NCBI RefSeq assembly: GCF_037126465.1 | Contig: NC_088204.1 | Location: forward strand, 19,474,804 to 19,538,803 | Length of the DNA: 64,000 bases | Reading direction: 5' to 3' | Source: Ornithodoros turicata | Lineage: Eukaryota > Arthropoda > Arachnida > Ixodida > Argasidae | Made by a program: the position numbers and the translations under genes | The notes under the pieces: model-generated | Seen by the model: the letters and a program-made list of their open reading frames with translations, nothing else | What the model was told of the DNA's origin: nothing | Databases searched by the model: none | Shown here: piece by piece, positions 54,765-64,000 of the stretch | Layout: each line of letters opens with the position of its first letter | How positions within the stretch are numbered: position 1 is the first letter of the stretch

Positions 54765-55664
54765 AGAGTGCAGAGACAGCGGAAAGTCCGTGCGGGAAGC
54801 GGCTTAGAGCAACTGCGAGCTCTCACCTGGTTACGTCACAAGGTGCCACCAATCAGAAACCACCACCGTCGCCTCCATCATGCGCGTTCTCTCTCTGTAT
54901 GATATTTAATTGTCATCGGCTTCCACAACAAATCTTTCTGTTTTTATCACGACCACAGTAACATTCTATCTCACTCGTGTATCAGAGGGTAATTTGCCGC
55001 ATGTACGTACATAGGCGTCTTGCGCTGGCCATGGCAGTCTTAATATTAGGTAATCTTGATAATAAAGTAGACGCTGAAACTGATAGCGAGTGTCATAATA
55101 AATGAAGCTCCGCAACCTTGTAATATATTCATCAGTATACATTCAGGGATACATGAATGGCCTTCGGGTTTGCTGCCTACAAAAATATCCTGTGTCTTTT
55201 ATTTCGAGCTGTGCTTCCCCCCTTGTTACCTGCATGTGCTATCGTTACATCTGCAGTCACCGTCGAACCCCTCAAACTAACAGAGATAAAGCGTAACCGA
55301 TGACGTAGATTCCGGCTAAGCTGAGATAAGGATCGGTATATATTTGAAGCGTACAATGCCAAGTCAACCTGGACCAAGGCCATGATTTCCTCTATCTGAT
55401 CGTTGTAATTTTAGTTCATGACGGGTGTGTAGAAGCTACAAAGAAATAAACTGAATTGCCAAACGATATGGTATCTTGATTATTTTGAAACCCCAACAAT
55501 CAGAAAATGGGGATAGTAGTCGCGATAGGCTCAGGTTTGCTGGCCCAATACCCCTACACTAGATTAGTCGATGAGAAGAAAATAAGAATGTATAAAAGAA
55601 GCCGAAAGAAAAAAAAAGTAGAGGAGGGACAATGGGAGAGTGAGTTCAACTGAGAGTCACCTGG
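54765..55664. other. No gene seen
   Basis: AT-rich sequence without recognisable frames or repeats. Confidence 0.45.
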
Positions 55665-55720
55665 CACTCTAAAAACGGGGCTTCACCGCATAGCACGATC
55701 TGCGGTGATCGTGAATGCGG

Positions 55721-58026
55721 GATTGAATTGAATTGAAACTTTATTTTACATTGTAGCATGTACAATGTGGGAGGCCCAGTGCAAAAAGCTGCAAGAAGCA
55801 GCTTGACAAGGCTCTGGGTTCCCACTCTGACCGTGACAGTTGTCAACGATAAACACACACAAGGCAATGTTCATTGTGTCACATATCAAATCATTCTATC
55901 AATACTAATGACCAACGCAAGTGGAACATAATCAGACACACTTAGACAAGTAACATTTGACGAATCTGCTTGTTGGAAGTGTTTGCATAGATTTGAAATT
56001 TATTTAAAATTACAGGCGCTTGAAAGGATAGTTTTTGATTACCATAGTTTGTTCTTGAGAACGGAATTTTCCAGGTGTCTTTGTGACGTGTGTTAGCACT
56101 GGAGGAGGGGGCTGTGAGCTTTAATAAGTTAAGAAAAGTGCTATTATGAGTTTTCACAGCATTTTTATATATTGTAAGTAGTCGATAATGGTATAACTTT
56201 GGAGCAGGTATGATATCAAACTTGGTGAAGAGACAGTCTACAGGGTCTAGAGACGATAATTGAGCTATACTCCTCAGGCTCTTTTTCTGTAACCTTAATA
56301 TAGAGTGTAAATTACCATGTGTCGTTGTCCCCCAAATTAGAGTGCAGTAATTTAAGTACGAATGAATTAAAGCATTATAGACCATTAACTTTATTCTAGT
56401 AGGTAATATGTAGCGATTTCGGCAGAGGACTCCTACAGATTTAGATATTTTACGTTTTATGTGCTCAACGTGATCGTCCCAGGTGACGTTGCTCTGAAAA
56501 TAAACACCGAGTAACTTTTGACTATTAACAAATTCAATTTTATCACCACCAATTTTTAGCGACATAGTTAAGGAGACCTGCTTATTTTTTGGCCTAAATA
56601 GAATTGCCTTGGTTTTACCTGCGTTAATCTTAAGTGAATTGTTTGTCGTCCATTGGTAAAGATTATGCAGACCCTCGTTTGCCATAGTTATAAGGGAGTC
56701 AGCATTTTGGCCAGAGAACAACAGAGTGGTGTCATCTGCATAAATAACCAGTTTAGCATATTTACAAGTATGAACTATGTCATTTAAATACACGTTAAAT
56801 AACAGTGGCCCAAGGATACTACCCTGGGGGACGCCAGTTTTGATATCCGTAGGGTCGGAAATAAATTGCCCTATAGCTACATTTTGTTTCCTGCATTGGA
56901 GATATGATATAATGAGCTGTAATGGAGTTCCACGTATACCATAATTCTGAAGTTTACAAGAAAGTGTGTCATGGTTCAGCATGTCAAAAGCCTTACTTAG
57001 ATCAAGAAAGATACCTAATGTTATATTCTTACACTCAAAATCCAACAGGATTTGCTCCTTAATAGTTGATAGCGCAGTTTCTGTAGATCGCATTTTACGA
57101 AAACCGTGTTGGGAATTAGATATCATGTTGTGTTTATCAAAAAATGATATTAGCCTATTCAATATGATGCTTTCCAGACCTTTTGATAATACGGGAAGCA
57201 CTGATATCGGCCGATAATTAGATAAGATATTTCTGTCACCTCCTTTAAAAACTGCGACCACCTTCGCATTCTTCAGCCGGGTAGGAAACGTGCCCGACGA
57301 CAAGGCTAAGTTGTAAATATAAACAAAGTGAGGGGTGATTAAGTCTTGCACATACTTTATAGGTAGGATTTGAAGCCCATCAATATCAGAGCTTTTAGAA
57401 TTTTTCATATTGGCAAATACGGACATCACTTCAGGTTCAGATGTTGGAAAAAAATAGACTGAATTTGATGTTATGAATTGACACGATTCAGGGGGCTGTG
57501 AGTGCACAGCACTAGGCCCTATATTACTGAAATGTTGATTAAAGACGTCTGCCAATGTTTTACCAGTGAGTGTCTCACCATTAATTGTAAGCTCATCAGT
57601 TGAGTGATCTCCCACTGAGCGATTCATAAGACGATTAAGATTACGCCATACTGTTCGGATATCACATGTAGAGTCGAACAGCGAATTATAATATCGTTCT
57701 TTAGTTTGGCGTATCAGCTTGTTCGTAAAATTCCTACATGCTTTAAACTGATCATAATCCTGCTGCCTTCGAGATTTAAGGAACGTGTGAAATAATTTGT
57801 TACGTTTAGAGATCATACTGATTATTTCAGTTGTCATCCATGGTTTACGAGCTCTTCGGCAGCGTTTTTTTGTTATTACTGGAAAACTCCTTTCATATGC
57901 TTCCTTTACAAGGCTGAGAAAGCTATCATAAACTACATTTACATCAAGAGAAGAATATAAGAAATCCCAGTTGATTTCTTCGATGGATCTCCTGAAGTTG
58001 CTTAGACCATCTTGCTTGACCATTGC
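55721..58026 (-). mobile_element. CR1/L2-type LINE, 5'-truncated
   Basis: The minus-strand element ends in AATAAAGTTTCAATTCAATT, a short AATTC-repeat tail instead of poly(A), as in CR1/L2-like elements. It starts just before the first Met of the open frame, so the endonuclease part is missing. GATT at 55721 and 58030 is the only candidate target repeat. Confidence 0.85.
55942..58023 (-). CDS. LINE reverse transcriptase, partial ORF2 (693 codons, endonuclease lost)
   Basis: The frame reads PWMTTEIISMISKRNKLF (the usual linker before RT), NYRPISVLP, FLDLSKAFDMLNHD (RT motif A), GVPQGSILGPLLF (motif B), YADD at 428-431 (catalytic aspartates) and a C-terminal region with HSYLNYCTLIWG. It would copy LINE RNA at the target site. 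The order and motifs fit the CR1/L2/Jockey group, and no RNase H follows. The N-terminal endonuclease is absent because of 5' truncation, and a stop codon lies two codons upstream of the ATG in host DNA. So the ATG is accidental and the product cannot nick DNA itself. The absence of stops or frameshifts argues for a recent insertion. Confidence 0.85.
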   Translation of the reverse strand: MVKQDGLSNFRRSIEEINWDFLYSSLDVNVVYDSFLSLVKEAYERSFPVITKKRCRRARKPWMTTEIISMISKRNKLFHTFLKSRRQQDYDQFKACRNFTNKLIRQTKERYYNSLFDSTCDIRTVWRNLNRLMNRSVGDHSTDELTINGETLTGKTLADVFNQHFSNIGPSAVHSQPPESCQFITSNSVYFFPTSEPEVMSVFANMKNSKSSDIDGLQILPIKYVQDLITPHFVYIYNLALSSGTFPTRLKNAKVVAVFKGGDRNILSNYRPISVLPVLSKGLESIILNRLISFFDKHNMISNSQHGFRKMRSTETALSTIKEQILLDFECKNITLGIFLDLSKAFDMLNHDTLSCKLQNYGIRGTPLQLIISYLQCRKQNVAIGQFISDPTDIKTGVPQGSILGPLLFNVYLNDIVHTCKYAKLVIYADDTTLLFSGQNADSLITMANEGLHNLYQWTTNNSLKINAGKTKAILFRPKNKQVSLTMSLKIGGDKIEFVNSQKLLGVYFQSNVTWDDHVEHIKRKISKSVGVLCRNRYILPTRIKLMVYNALIHSYLNYCTLIWGTTTHGNLHSILRLQKKSLRSIAQLSSLDPVDCLFTKFDIIPAPKLYHYRLLTIYKNAVKTHNSTFLNLLKLTAPSSSANTRHKDTWKIPFSRTNYGNQKLSFQAPVILNKFQIYANTSNKQIRQMLLV

Positions 58027-58253
58027 TTAGATTATCGCTTCGATTCGAAGAGAGAGGGGGGCTTATGCCCTTTTGTGTCAATTACCACATATCCAAATTG
58101 ACACAGAAAGTCGTACGCCCCCTCTCTCTTCGAATCAGGAGTGATAACTCTATCATTCGTGGCAACGGTTGGCGCAGATGGTGCTGTGCAGTAAAGTTCT
58201 GTTTTTAGGGTACAGTGGTGCTGTTACCTTGACATGAAGACAAAAGGGAGGAG

Positions 58254-58500
58254 GTTCATTCGTTGCCTCGTTCGCGATTTATGAGCGAAAGAAACCGCCA
58301 ATGTACGCTTTCCTTCTTCTCAAGAAGTGCGGCATACACAGCGGCCTGTCATTGGTCTCGTCGAACGATCTCCCGCGATGATTGGACAAATCGTTTGCAC
58401 AGACCAATGAGAGCGCTCTCCTCATTGTCGGCCGTCTTCTTGAGAAGGAGAAGGAAACCGTGCATTGACGGTTACTTTCGCTCATAATTCACGAATGAAC
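58254..58500. mobile_element. Large foldback element
   Basis: GTTCATTCGT at the left inverts to ACGAATGAAC at the right, and the arms pair imperfectly for about 110 bp (ATTTATGAGCGAAAGAAACC with GGTTACTTTCGCTCATAATT). There is no coding capacity; the mirrored frames on both strands are a by-product of the symmetry. Confidence 0.75.
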
Positions 58501-58524
58501 GCGGTCTACACTATAAAAACAGAT

Positions 58525-58690
58525 GGTGGTGGTGGTGGTAAAAGAGCTCGCAGTTGTCGGCCTCACAGAGGTGGGCAACGTCACGACTAACGCTCTGGGG
58601 GGAATGTGCGCCCTGGGCCAACTTCTAAGTGGACCGTTCCGACATATGTCTGACAGCGTCTGAGGAAAACCCAGGAATACAGGCGTCTAC
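58525..58690 (-). mobile_element. SINE, 5'-truncated
   Basis: On the minus strand CCTGGGTTTTCCTCAGACGC to GCCGACAACTGCGAGC and a (CCA)n tail, the same family as 16350-16610. Confidence 0.7.
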
Positions 58691-59094
58691 ACTCTAAAAA
58701 CAAAGCGGGGGTAATGGCAGGATCGGCTCTCCGTTGTTGGCCACACAGAAGTGGGCGTCGTCACGACTATAGCAAAAAAAAAAAAAAAAAGGGAAAGAAA
58801 AAAAAACGAAAAAAAAAAAAAACGACGGCTGCAGGATGAAAGGTGGAGATGCGTAGAATGTGCGTGAGTTCGTCGGGGAGTGCAAAGTGTTAGAGCGGTC
58901 GTTGGGCAAGACCCGCCTCCTGCAGAAAGAGATCAAGGTTTCTTGCTTTAGCGGAACGTTCAGCATAAGGACCACCGGGGTAGAGGATGTCCGCTAGCGT
59001 GCCAGAGATGGAGTGAGGGAGACGGGCTTCGCGCGCAGAATGGTATGCTCGGCAGTCTCGCAGGATGTGCCCCATTGTTTCAGGTTGTTGACAG

Positions 59095-60047
59095 CAGAGG
59101 TGGGCGTTTGTCCTCGCCCTCACCTCAATTTTCTGTGGGAAAAATTTTCCTCACCTCACCTCAAAGGAATTTTTGAGACTTTTCCTCACCTCACCTCACC
59201 TCAAACCCCCTAAATTTTCCTCACCTCACCTCAGCTCAATTTTTTTTTAAATTTTCCTCACATCACCTCACCTCAATTTTTTAAAGATACTTGTGTATTC
59301 GATGTGAAGATTGTGTATTCGATGCGCGTTGGCTTTGAGTGACTGCCAATGTAAATGCATATATCTCAAGCGTGAGTGCATACAGGGTGTGGCACGAAAC
59401 GTGTCATTTGGCCATTATAAGAAAAGGGCTTAACGGAAAAATATGGGGTAAACAAATTTCTTCTGGACATTTAGTTTGTCACCAAATACAAATAGTTACA
59501 TCAATTTGCCATTGAAATACATTTTCGAAATTGGACTCATGAAACTGCTTAGTTAATGTAACGTTTTTTTTTCTTCTTGCTGGAGGATTTGGCCTAGTCA
59601 GTCATAGAAAACGCTTCGTGGAACGATTGTTATACCCGTAAAAGTTGCGCGGAAATTGAGGTTCAATTGCAGGTATGCGAATGACGCGCAAAGTCGAGCA
59701 TCAGATCAGCGGCGAGAGGAGGGCAGTCCCAGCCCAGATGAGAGACAGAAGCTGCGGAAAGAAGGAAAGATATCCCGTGTACGCGCGGGAAAAGTTTTCA
59801 TAAAGTGCGCGTTCATAAATTTTTCCTCGCCTCACCTCACCTCAAAAAAATTTCCCATGGTTTTCCTCACCTCACCTCACCTCAAAAAATTTGTAAACGA
59901 TTTTCCTCACCTCAATTTTTTGAAAATTTTCCTCACCTCACCTCAAACATCACCAGAAAAATTGGCCCTCACCTCACCTCAAATATCGTGAGGTGAGGGT
60001 GAGGAAACCCTCACCCTCGCATGCCCTCGTGAGGGTGCCCACCTCTG
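59095..60047. mobile_element. hAT-type element with CCTCACCTCA arrays
   Basis: CAGAGGTGGGC and GCCCACCTCTG form perfect 11-bp ends, flanked by the exact octamer GTTGACAG (59087-59094 and 60048-60055). The interior has two blocks of TTTTCCTCACCTCACCTCAA units (59104-59275 and 59820-60005) around a unique centre. It is 953 bp with no transposase. Confidence 0.93.
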
Positions 60048-60367
60048 GTTGACAGTGGCCACAGCAGGTGTCACCCCTAGAACCGATCCTGAATAGTTGA
60101 GAGTTGGTGAACGCAGATCCAGTGCGTAACCTATGAAGCATGGTCTATATGCCTCGAGGAAGGTGTTTCAGGTTGTGTTGGGAGAAGGGGGCGATGATGG
60201 TGGATGATATCCCGTATCCCAGGGTGGCGCAGGTCAACAAGCTGCTGAACGGCCATTTGCCTGTCGGTGTCGTCCGGGGTGGATAAACTATAGCTGCAGC
60301 CCAGGTGTGCCGAGGACGCTAGCTGATTCGCCTTTTCGTTGCCGTCGATACCGACGTGGGACGGGAT

Positions 60368-60532
60368 CATGGGCGGATTTAATGGGGGGCAGGGGGGGAC
60401 TGCCCCCTATACGGCTGTGTTCCCTATGTAAAAACCCTATCTCCTGGATGATGCTGTGCTGTAAAGCACGAAATTTCCTTAAGCCCCCCTCCCCCTCATG
60501 ACAGACCTTGAATCCGCCCCTGGACGTGATCC
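60368..60532. mobile_element. hAT-type MITE, CAGGGGC family, copy 3
   Basis: CATGGGCGGATT at the left and AATCCGCCCCTG at the right. The octamers GACGGGAT (60360-60367) and GACGTGAT (60533-60540) differ at one base. Removing it rejoins the RNase H reading of the LINE relic. Confidence 0.85.
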
Positions 60533-60751
60533 ATTGGAAGATGGTATCGCTACCGGTTTGTTTATGCTGAGCGCACGATCTTCTGATGCGCTAAGATGTT
60601 GTCACACATGGGGTTCATCACGTCCCATAGGGCGCTTTCTCGAGTCTGTGACTAGGACAGCCCTGGCGAACCCTCGCACCTGGACCTCAGCAGCTGCGTG
60701 CAGGAGAGCCAGGAAAGTTCAGCGGTCGTAGAGGATATCGGGCAACGCGAA

Positions 60752-60994
60752 CAAAACAGGGCTTCATCACATAGCACCCTCCTAGCCATCCACCATCCCG
60801 AGCGACATCATTCTGCCCCCTGACTGGTTAAAAACAGGAGACGTACGCCCTTTTGTGACACATATGAAGTTATGATAATTGTCACATAAAGGCGTACGCC
60901 CACCGTCTTCAGCAAATCAGAGGTAAGGACGATGTCGCTCAAGATGATGGTTGTGTAGGAACGTGCTATGTGGGGAAGTTCATTTTTAAGACTG
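60752..60994. mobile_element. MITE family A copy
   Basis: AAAACAGGGCTTCATCACAT to GAAGTTCATTTTTAAGACTG; the core is GACGTACGCCC with GGCGTACGCCCACC. The left CACTCT is lost. Confidence 0.75.
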
Positions 60995-61074
60995 CAGGCG
61001 GATGATTTCCGTATGCGTTGGTGCCGATTTCCCGCACGTCAGAGCCGCACATCTATTACCAACGCGACCTATAC

Positions 61075-61260
61075 AGAGGCCTGGTGGTGATGATGGTGAT
61101 GGAACTGCTTGCGGTGCTCAGCAACGTCACGACTACCGCAGGGGCGTCCTGAGACGACTTCACAGGGAACTGTGCCGACATGTCTGGGGAAAACACCCAG
61201 ACACCACAGCCGGCACCCGCATTCGAACCTGGGTCACCCCCCAGTCACGGCGTGGACTGG
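61075..61260 (-). mobile_element. tRNA-derived SINE copy
   Basis: On the minus strand the B-box GGTTCGAATGCGGGTGCC (61232-61215) is followed by GGTGTTTTCCCCAGACATGT, ACGTTGCTGAGCACCGCAAG and a (CAT/CAC)n tail; same family as 16350-16610. Confidence 0.65.
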
Positions 61261-61551
61261 AGCTCGTTAAGGGCTTGCTTTATTCCTTCTCTCACTCCTT
61301 CGCACGTCAGGATCTTGGCCAATCGCCGCACACAATTTCAAGGACAGGCTTTCTAAGGCTACCAGTTGCTACCCGTGCGGCTGATGGCGACTCGTCTCCA
61401 GCTACGGCCTCCTCAAGCACGGCCGTGATTGGTGGGCTCTAAACTGTTACATCACGCCGTCCAAGCGGTCAAGCTTTGCTTCAAGGCGGTGTTGCTTGAG
61501 CACATACCCGCGTCACGTCCTGAGGTCAGAAGAGTGAGAGCTACGAAAATA
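61261..61551. other. No gene seen
   Basis: A short stretch between a SINE and MITE-B without recognisable content. Confidence 0.4.
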
Positions 61552-61775
61552 GACGATTTCAGGAAATCCCAGTGCTCCGTGAGCACGCTTTGCATCCTGG
61601 GAGATTATTGTCATGGGGAAAGGAGCAGAGCTAGCCCTTTACGTTTCGCTTTCGCTCGTGGACAATCGCCAAGATGGAAGCCGAAACAGTTTGGAGACCT
61701 TCTCCCTCTTTCAGATAAGCAAGTTCCCATAGTTCAAAGCGGCGCTACCTCTCTTGGATTTTTTGAAGTCATCTC
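61552..61775. mobile_element. MITE family B, copy 3
   Basis: GACGATTTCAGGAAATCCCA at the left and TGGATTTTTTGAAGTCATC at the right. The internal CATTGCATCCTGGG-like and TTTCGCTTTCGCT segments match copies 1 and 2. Confidence 0.7.
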
Positions 61776-64000
61776 TTCCTATTGGTTCTCGCAAGCACGT
61801 GACCTCTCCCGTGCTGCCTCACTGGCGGAGATTTCTGCTGTGGTTCACGCCGTCTCGATTTTCTATGCAGGCTCTTTCTTTCTCTCTATTTTCAAATGAA
61901 AACTTTGAATGCAGGTTCTCATTGATGCAAATAACCCGCACATTCGTGATAATAAGCTGTATTCTGGAACTGCACTTATCGTTCTCGCACTTTTTACGAG
62001 ATAACTTCCTGGTGCCAGTGTAAACGAGAGAGCGCCTCGGCAATCTAATCTGCGATCTAACGCGATAACTAACTTAGAGAATCGGCAGCATAATTTATGA
62101 CGAGCGAGCGATCAGCCTCTGTTACGTAATCTGAATATAATCGTAATAGAAGTGCCCTTTAAAAAAATCGTGCTGTTATAATTTATTGGCGGATAATATC
62201 TGCTGCTACAGATTGTACACGCTTGGATGGCAGAAGTACCAGTGATGAAGCGATATAAAGAAAGAAAGACCTAGGGAGGACGTATCCTTGAATGATACGC
62301 AGGTGCGGAAGTCTATCGAAGCGTTAATAATTGCGATGGCGGAAGCTTATCGGCATCATTCCGACGTATTTCCCAACTATTTTACACTATCGGTTGATTC
62401 GGTCTGGTATCACATCTAATAGAACTGTACTAGCACATCTGCTTTTGGTATAGCAAATGCTCAGAGCCTTATGAGCCTGCTAACAGCCCACGATATCATT
62501 ATTCTTCATGCAATTGTTGTTGTTCATCATCACCAAGATCAGATTGCAAATCGAAAGTATAGCCAAGGTCCATAATGACGCGTTATTTTTCAAAATGACG
62601 TAATGAACGTTTATTTCTTTCGTTCTCTTTTTCTCTTTACACCACTCATATGCAGGCTTCTGTGAAGTCCCTTTCCTATTAATGACGTCACTCTGAAAAG
62701 ATATTTTTAATTGTTTTGAGTAATTCGTGGGGCAAATAAATAATCCGAGTATCATTATACGCGTGCGTTCCAGAAGGAGGAGGGGCGTTATTTCTGGGTC
62801 CCCTACTCTCATGCACCCTATTCGAAGATGACCTAATATGACCCAGCATAGTGTTCACCTTTAGTGTTCAGCATAGTTTGACATTCGTGAAGCCATGCAT
62901 CTGTTGGTTACCGCGGGAACGTTAGTTATTTTGCTGCAAGTTATTTTGGAGCGCTCACTTAATCTCGTTTTTGGAGATTCTTTGTTACGATGCAACTTCT
63001 TTCATTCATAAACTCGGCCCTCCAACGACAACTAAACCATTGACGTTTTACGCTCTTTCTCTACAACTGTGTGACTGTGACTGCTCATTCAACCATTCCT
63101 ATGTGATGTCTTTTGTACCAGTTGCGCAATATATAATGCGCACTCTTTAAAACACTTCGACCTTATCGGGTTCACGTCGTTACTCATAAATTGTTACACG
63201 TGTAAACGGTAGTCCGGATCCCGCATTGTAACTGGAACAGAGATTACTAATTGACTACTGCGACTGGAACAAAGTGACGAAGACGACACAAGTCTCAATC
63301 TGCCTAGGAACATGTAAGATCGAAATATGGCGGTCGTCGAAAAAGGCAGACAGCGACTCTTTCGACGTTTGACCTTTGGTTGAACTGTTCCTTCGATTTT
63401 TCGACCCTATATGTGTGAATTCACATGTGATTCCTGTGAGTTGAACACCATGTTGGTCCATGTGGGAGCCATCGGTATTCCACCATAAATTTAATTCCAT
63501 CATTATAAAACCATCACTGCTGCCCTGCGGCCCCAAGATACACATGGAATAATGAGATAATGACAACAATGAGATTGTTAAGTAACGTCAATAAATAAAA
63601 GAAGATAAAGTGGTATACAAGACAGATCCGGTCACTAATGTTCTATAGCGCGCCCTTATACCTATATTTGTCCCCTCACTACCCTTTCCCAACTGTACCC
63701 CGATTGCCAGGTCCTTTATTGCGTGTAGTGTAACGTCCACAGCACGTGAACCGTCCATTTGTCCAGTTATAAAAAACATGATACTTTTTAAAATGAGCCT
63801 ATCAGTAAAGACCGCTCAATATAAGTAAGAACCAAATTAAATCAATCCCATTTCGCATCTCATTAGACGCATTTTAAATTCGCGTATAGATTTACTTATT
63901 TATTTTCTCGTTAAGAGCAGCCACGTGGCTTCCGAGCAGGACGCACACCAAGCATGCCTGTAGTACACGCCCCCGGAGAGCTGAAACGCACGTGGTAGAA
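61776..64000. other. No gene seen
   Basis: AT-rich flank. Minus-strand frames at 62480-62812 and 63255-63569 exceed 100 codons but match no family and lack splice signals. Confidence 0.45.

Larger units (their letters stand above)
55665..58210. mobile_element. MITE family A copy (second subtype) split by a LINE
   Basis: The left piece 55665-55720 (CACTCTAAAAACGGGGCTTC) and the right piece 58030-58210 (ATTATCGCTTCGATTCGAAG to GTTCTGTTTTTAGGG, then TA) together make one family-A element like 38956-39202. The LINE lies exactly between them. Confidence 0.85.
58705..60750 (-). pseudogene. RNase H-bearing LINE relic (I-type), split by two hAT elements
   Basis: Reading the minus strand from 60750: VTDSR (RNase H catalytic region, broken by a stop), then after the hAT at 60368-60532, PSHVGIDGNEKANQLAS (RNase H end), then a region with DTCCGHCQ, then after the hAT at 59095-60047, CQQPETMGHILRDC and FLQEAGLAQRP. 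The tail at 58766-58727 is the LINE/SINE shared sequence. RNase H in a non-LTR element points to the I group. It carries stops and is inactive. Confidence 0.7.

Noticed and set aside
59104..60010. Regular CCTCACCTCA units, superficially CRISPR-like
   Set aside because: Units are short, irregular and without unique spacers, they lie inside a hAT element, and the genome is eukaryotic.

Overview
The window reads as a stretch of a large, repeat-rich arthropod nuclear genome, most likely a chelicerate such as a hard tick. The arthropod assignment rests on the one spliced host gene, whose sequence is of the arthropod ELOVL1/7 type, on kilobase introns with GT/AG borders, and on the mix of hAT, TA-target, pogo/Tigger, CR1/I-type LINE and tRNA-derived SINE repeats. 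The tick call is an inference from general resemblance and was not tested.

Layout. (1) 1-12,830 holds a complete six-exon gene on the minus strand (coding exons between 12,750 and 3,286) for a 320-residue fatty-acid elongase. An intron of this gene contains a dead pogo/Tigger-like DNA transposon into which shorter relatives of the same family have inserted. (2) 12,830-18,720 holds no gene I can support, only a SINE and a hairpin MITE. (3) 18,723-25,233 is an intact LTR retrotransposon with two 625-bp LTRs in which I found no difference, a 5-bp target duplication and one 1,459-codon Gag-Pol frame. Its proteins are of Ty3/gypsy type, but the order is Gag-PR-INT-RT-RNaseH, that is, with integrase upstream of reverse transcriptase as in Ty1/copia. 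This matches the Gmr1-like group and is the most interesting object in the window. (4) 25,234-64,000 is a mobile-element landscape: about twenty copies of one hairpin MITE (family A, ends CACTCT..AGAGTG, TA flanks), a related longer family (D), at least seven hAT-type elements recognised by matching 8-bp target duplications and inverted ends, a 5'-truncated CR1/L2-like LINE with a 693-codon open frame, relics of an RNase H-bearing LINE, and SINEs that share the 3' tail of that LINE.

How the parts relate. The elongase acts in the ER in very-long-chain fatty-acid synthesis. The rest is selfish DNA with a readable order of events: LINE into MITE-A (55,665-58,210), hAT into MITE-B (50,730-51,360), hAT into a hairpin element (52,725-53,241), two hATs into a LINE relic (58,705-60,750), a foreign element into MITE-D (27,066-27,645), and Tigger derivatives into their parent (4,360-6,856). 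Family A is absent from the elongase locus and dense from 29.8 kb onward. No CRISPR array, rRNA gene or convincing functional tRNA gene was seen.
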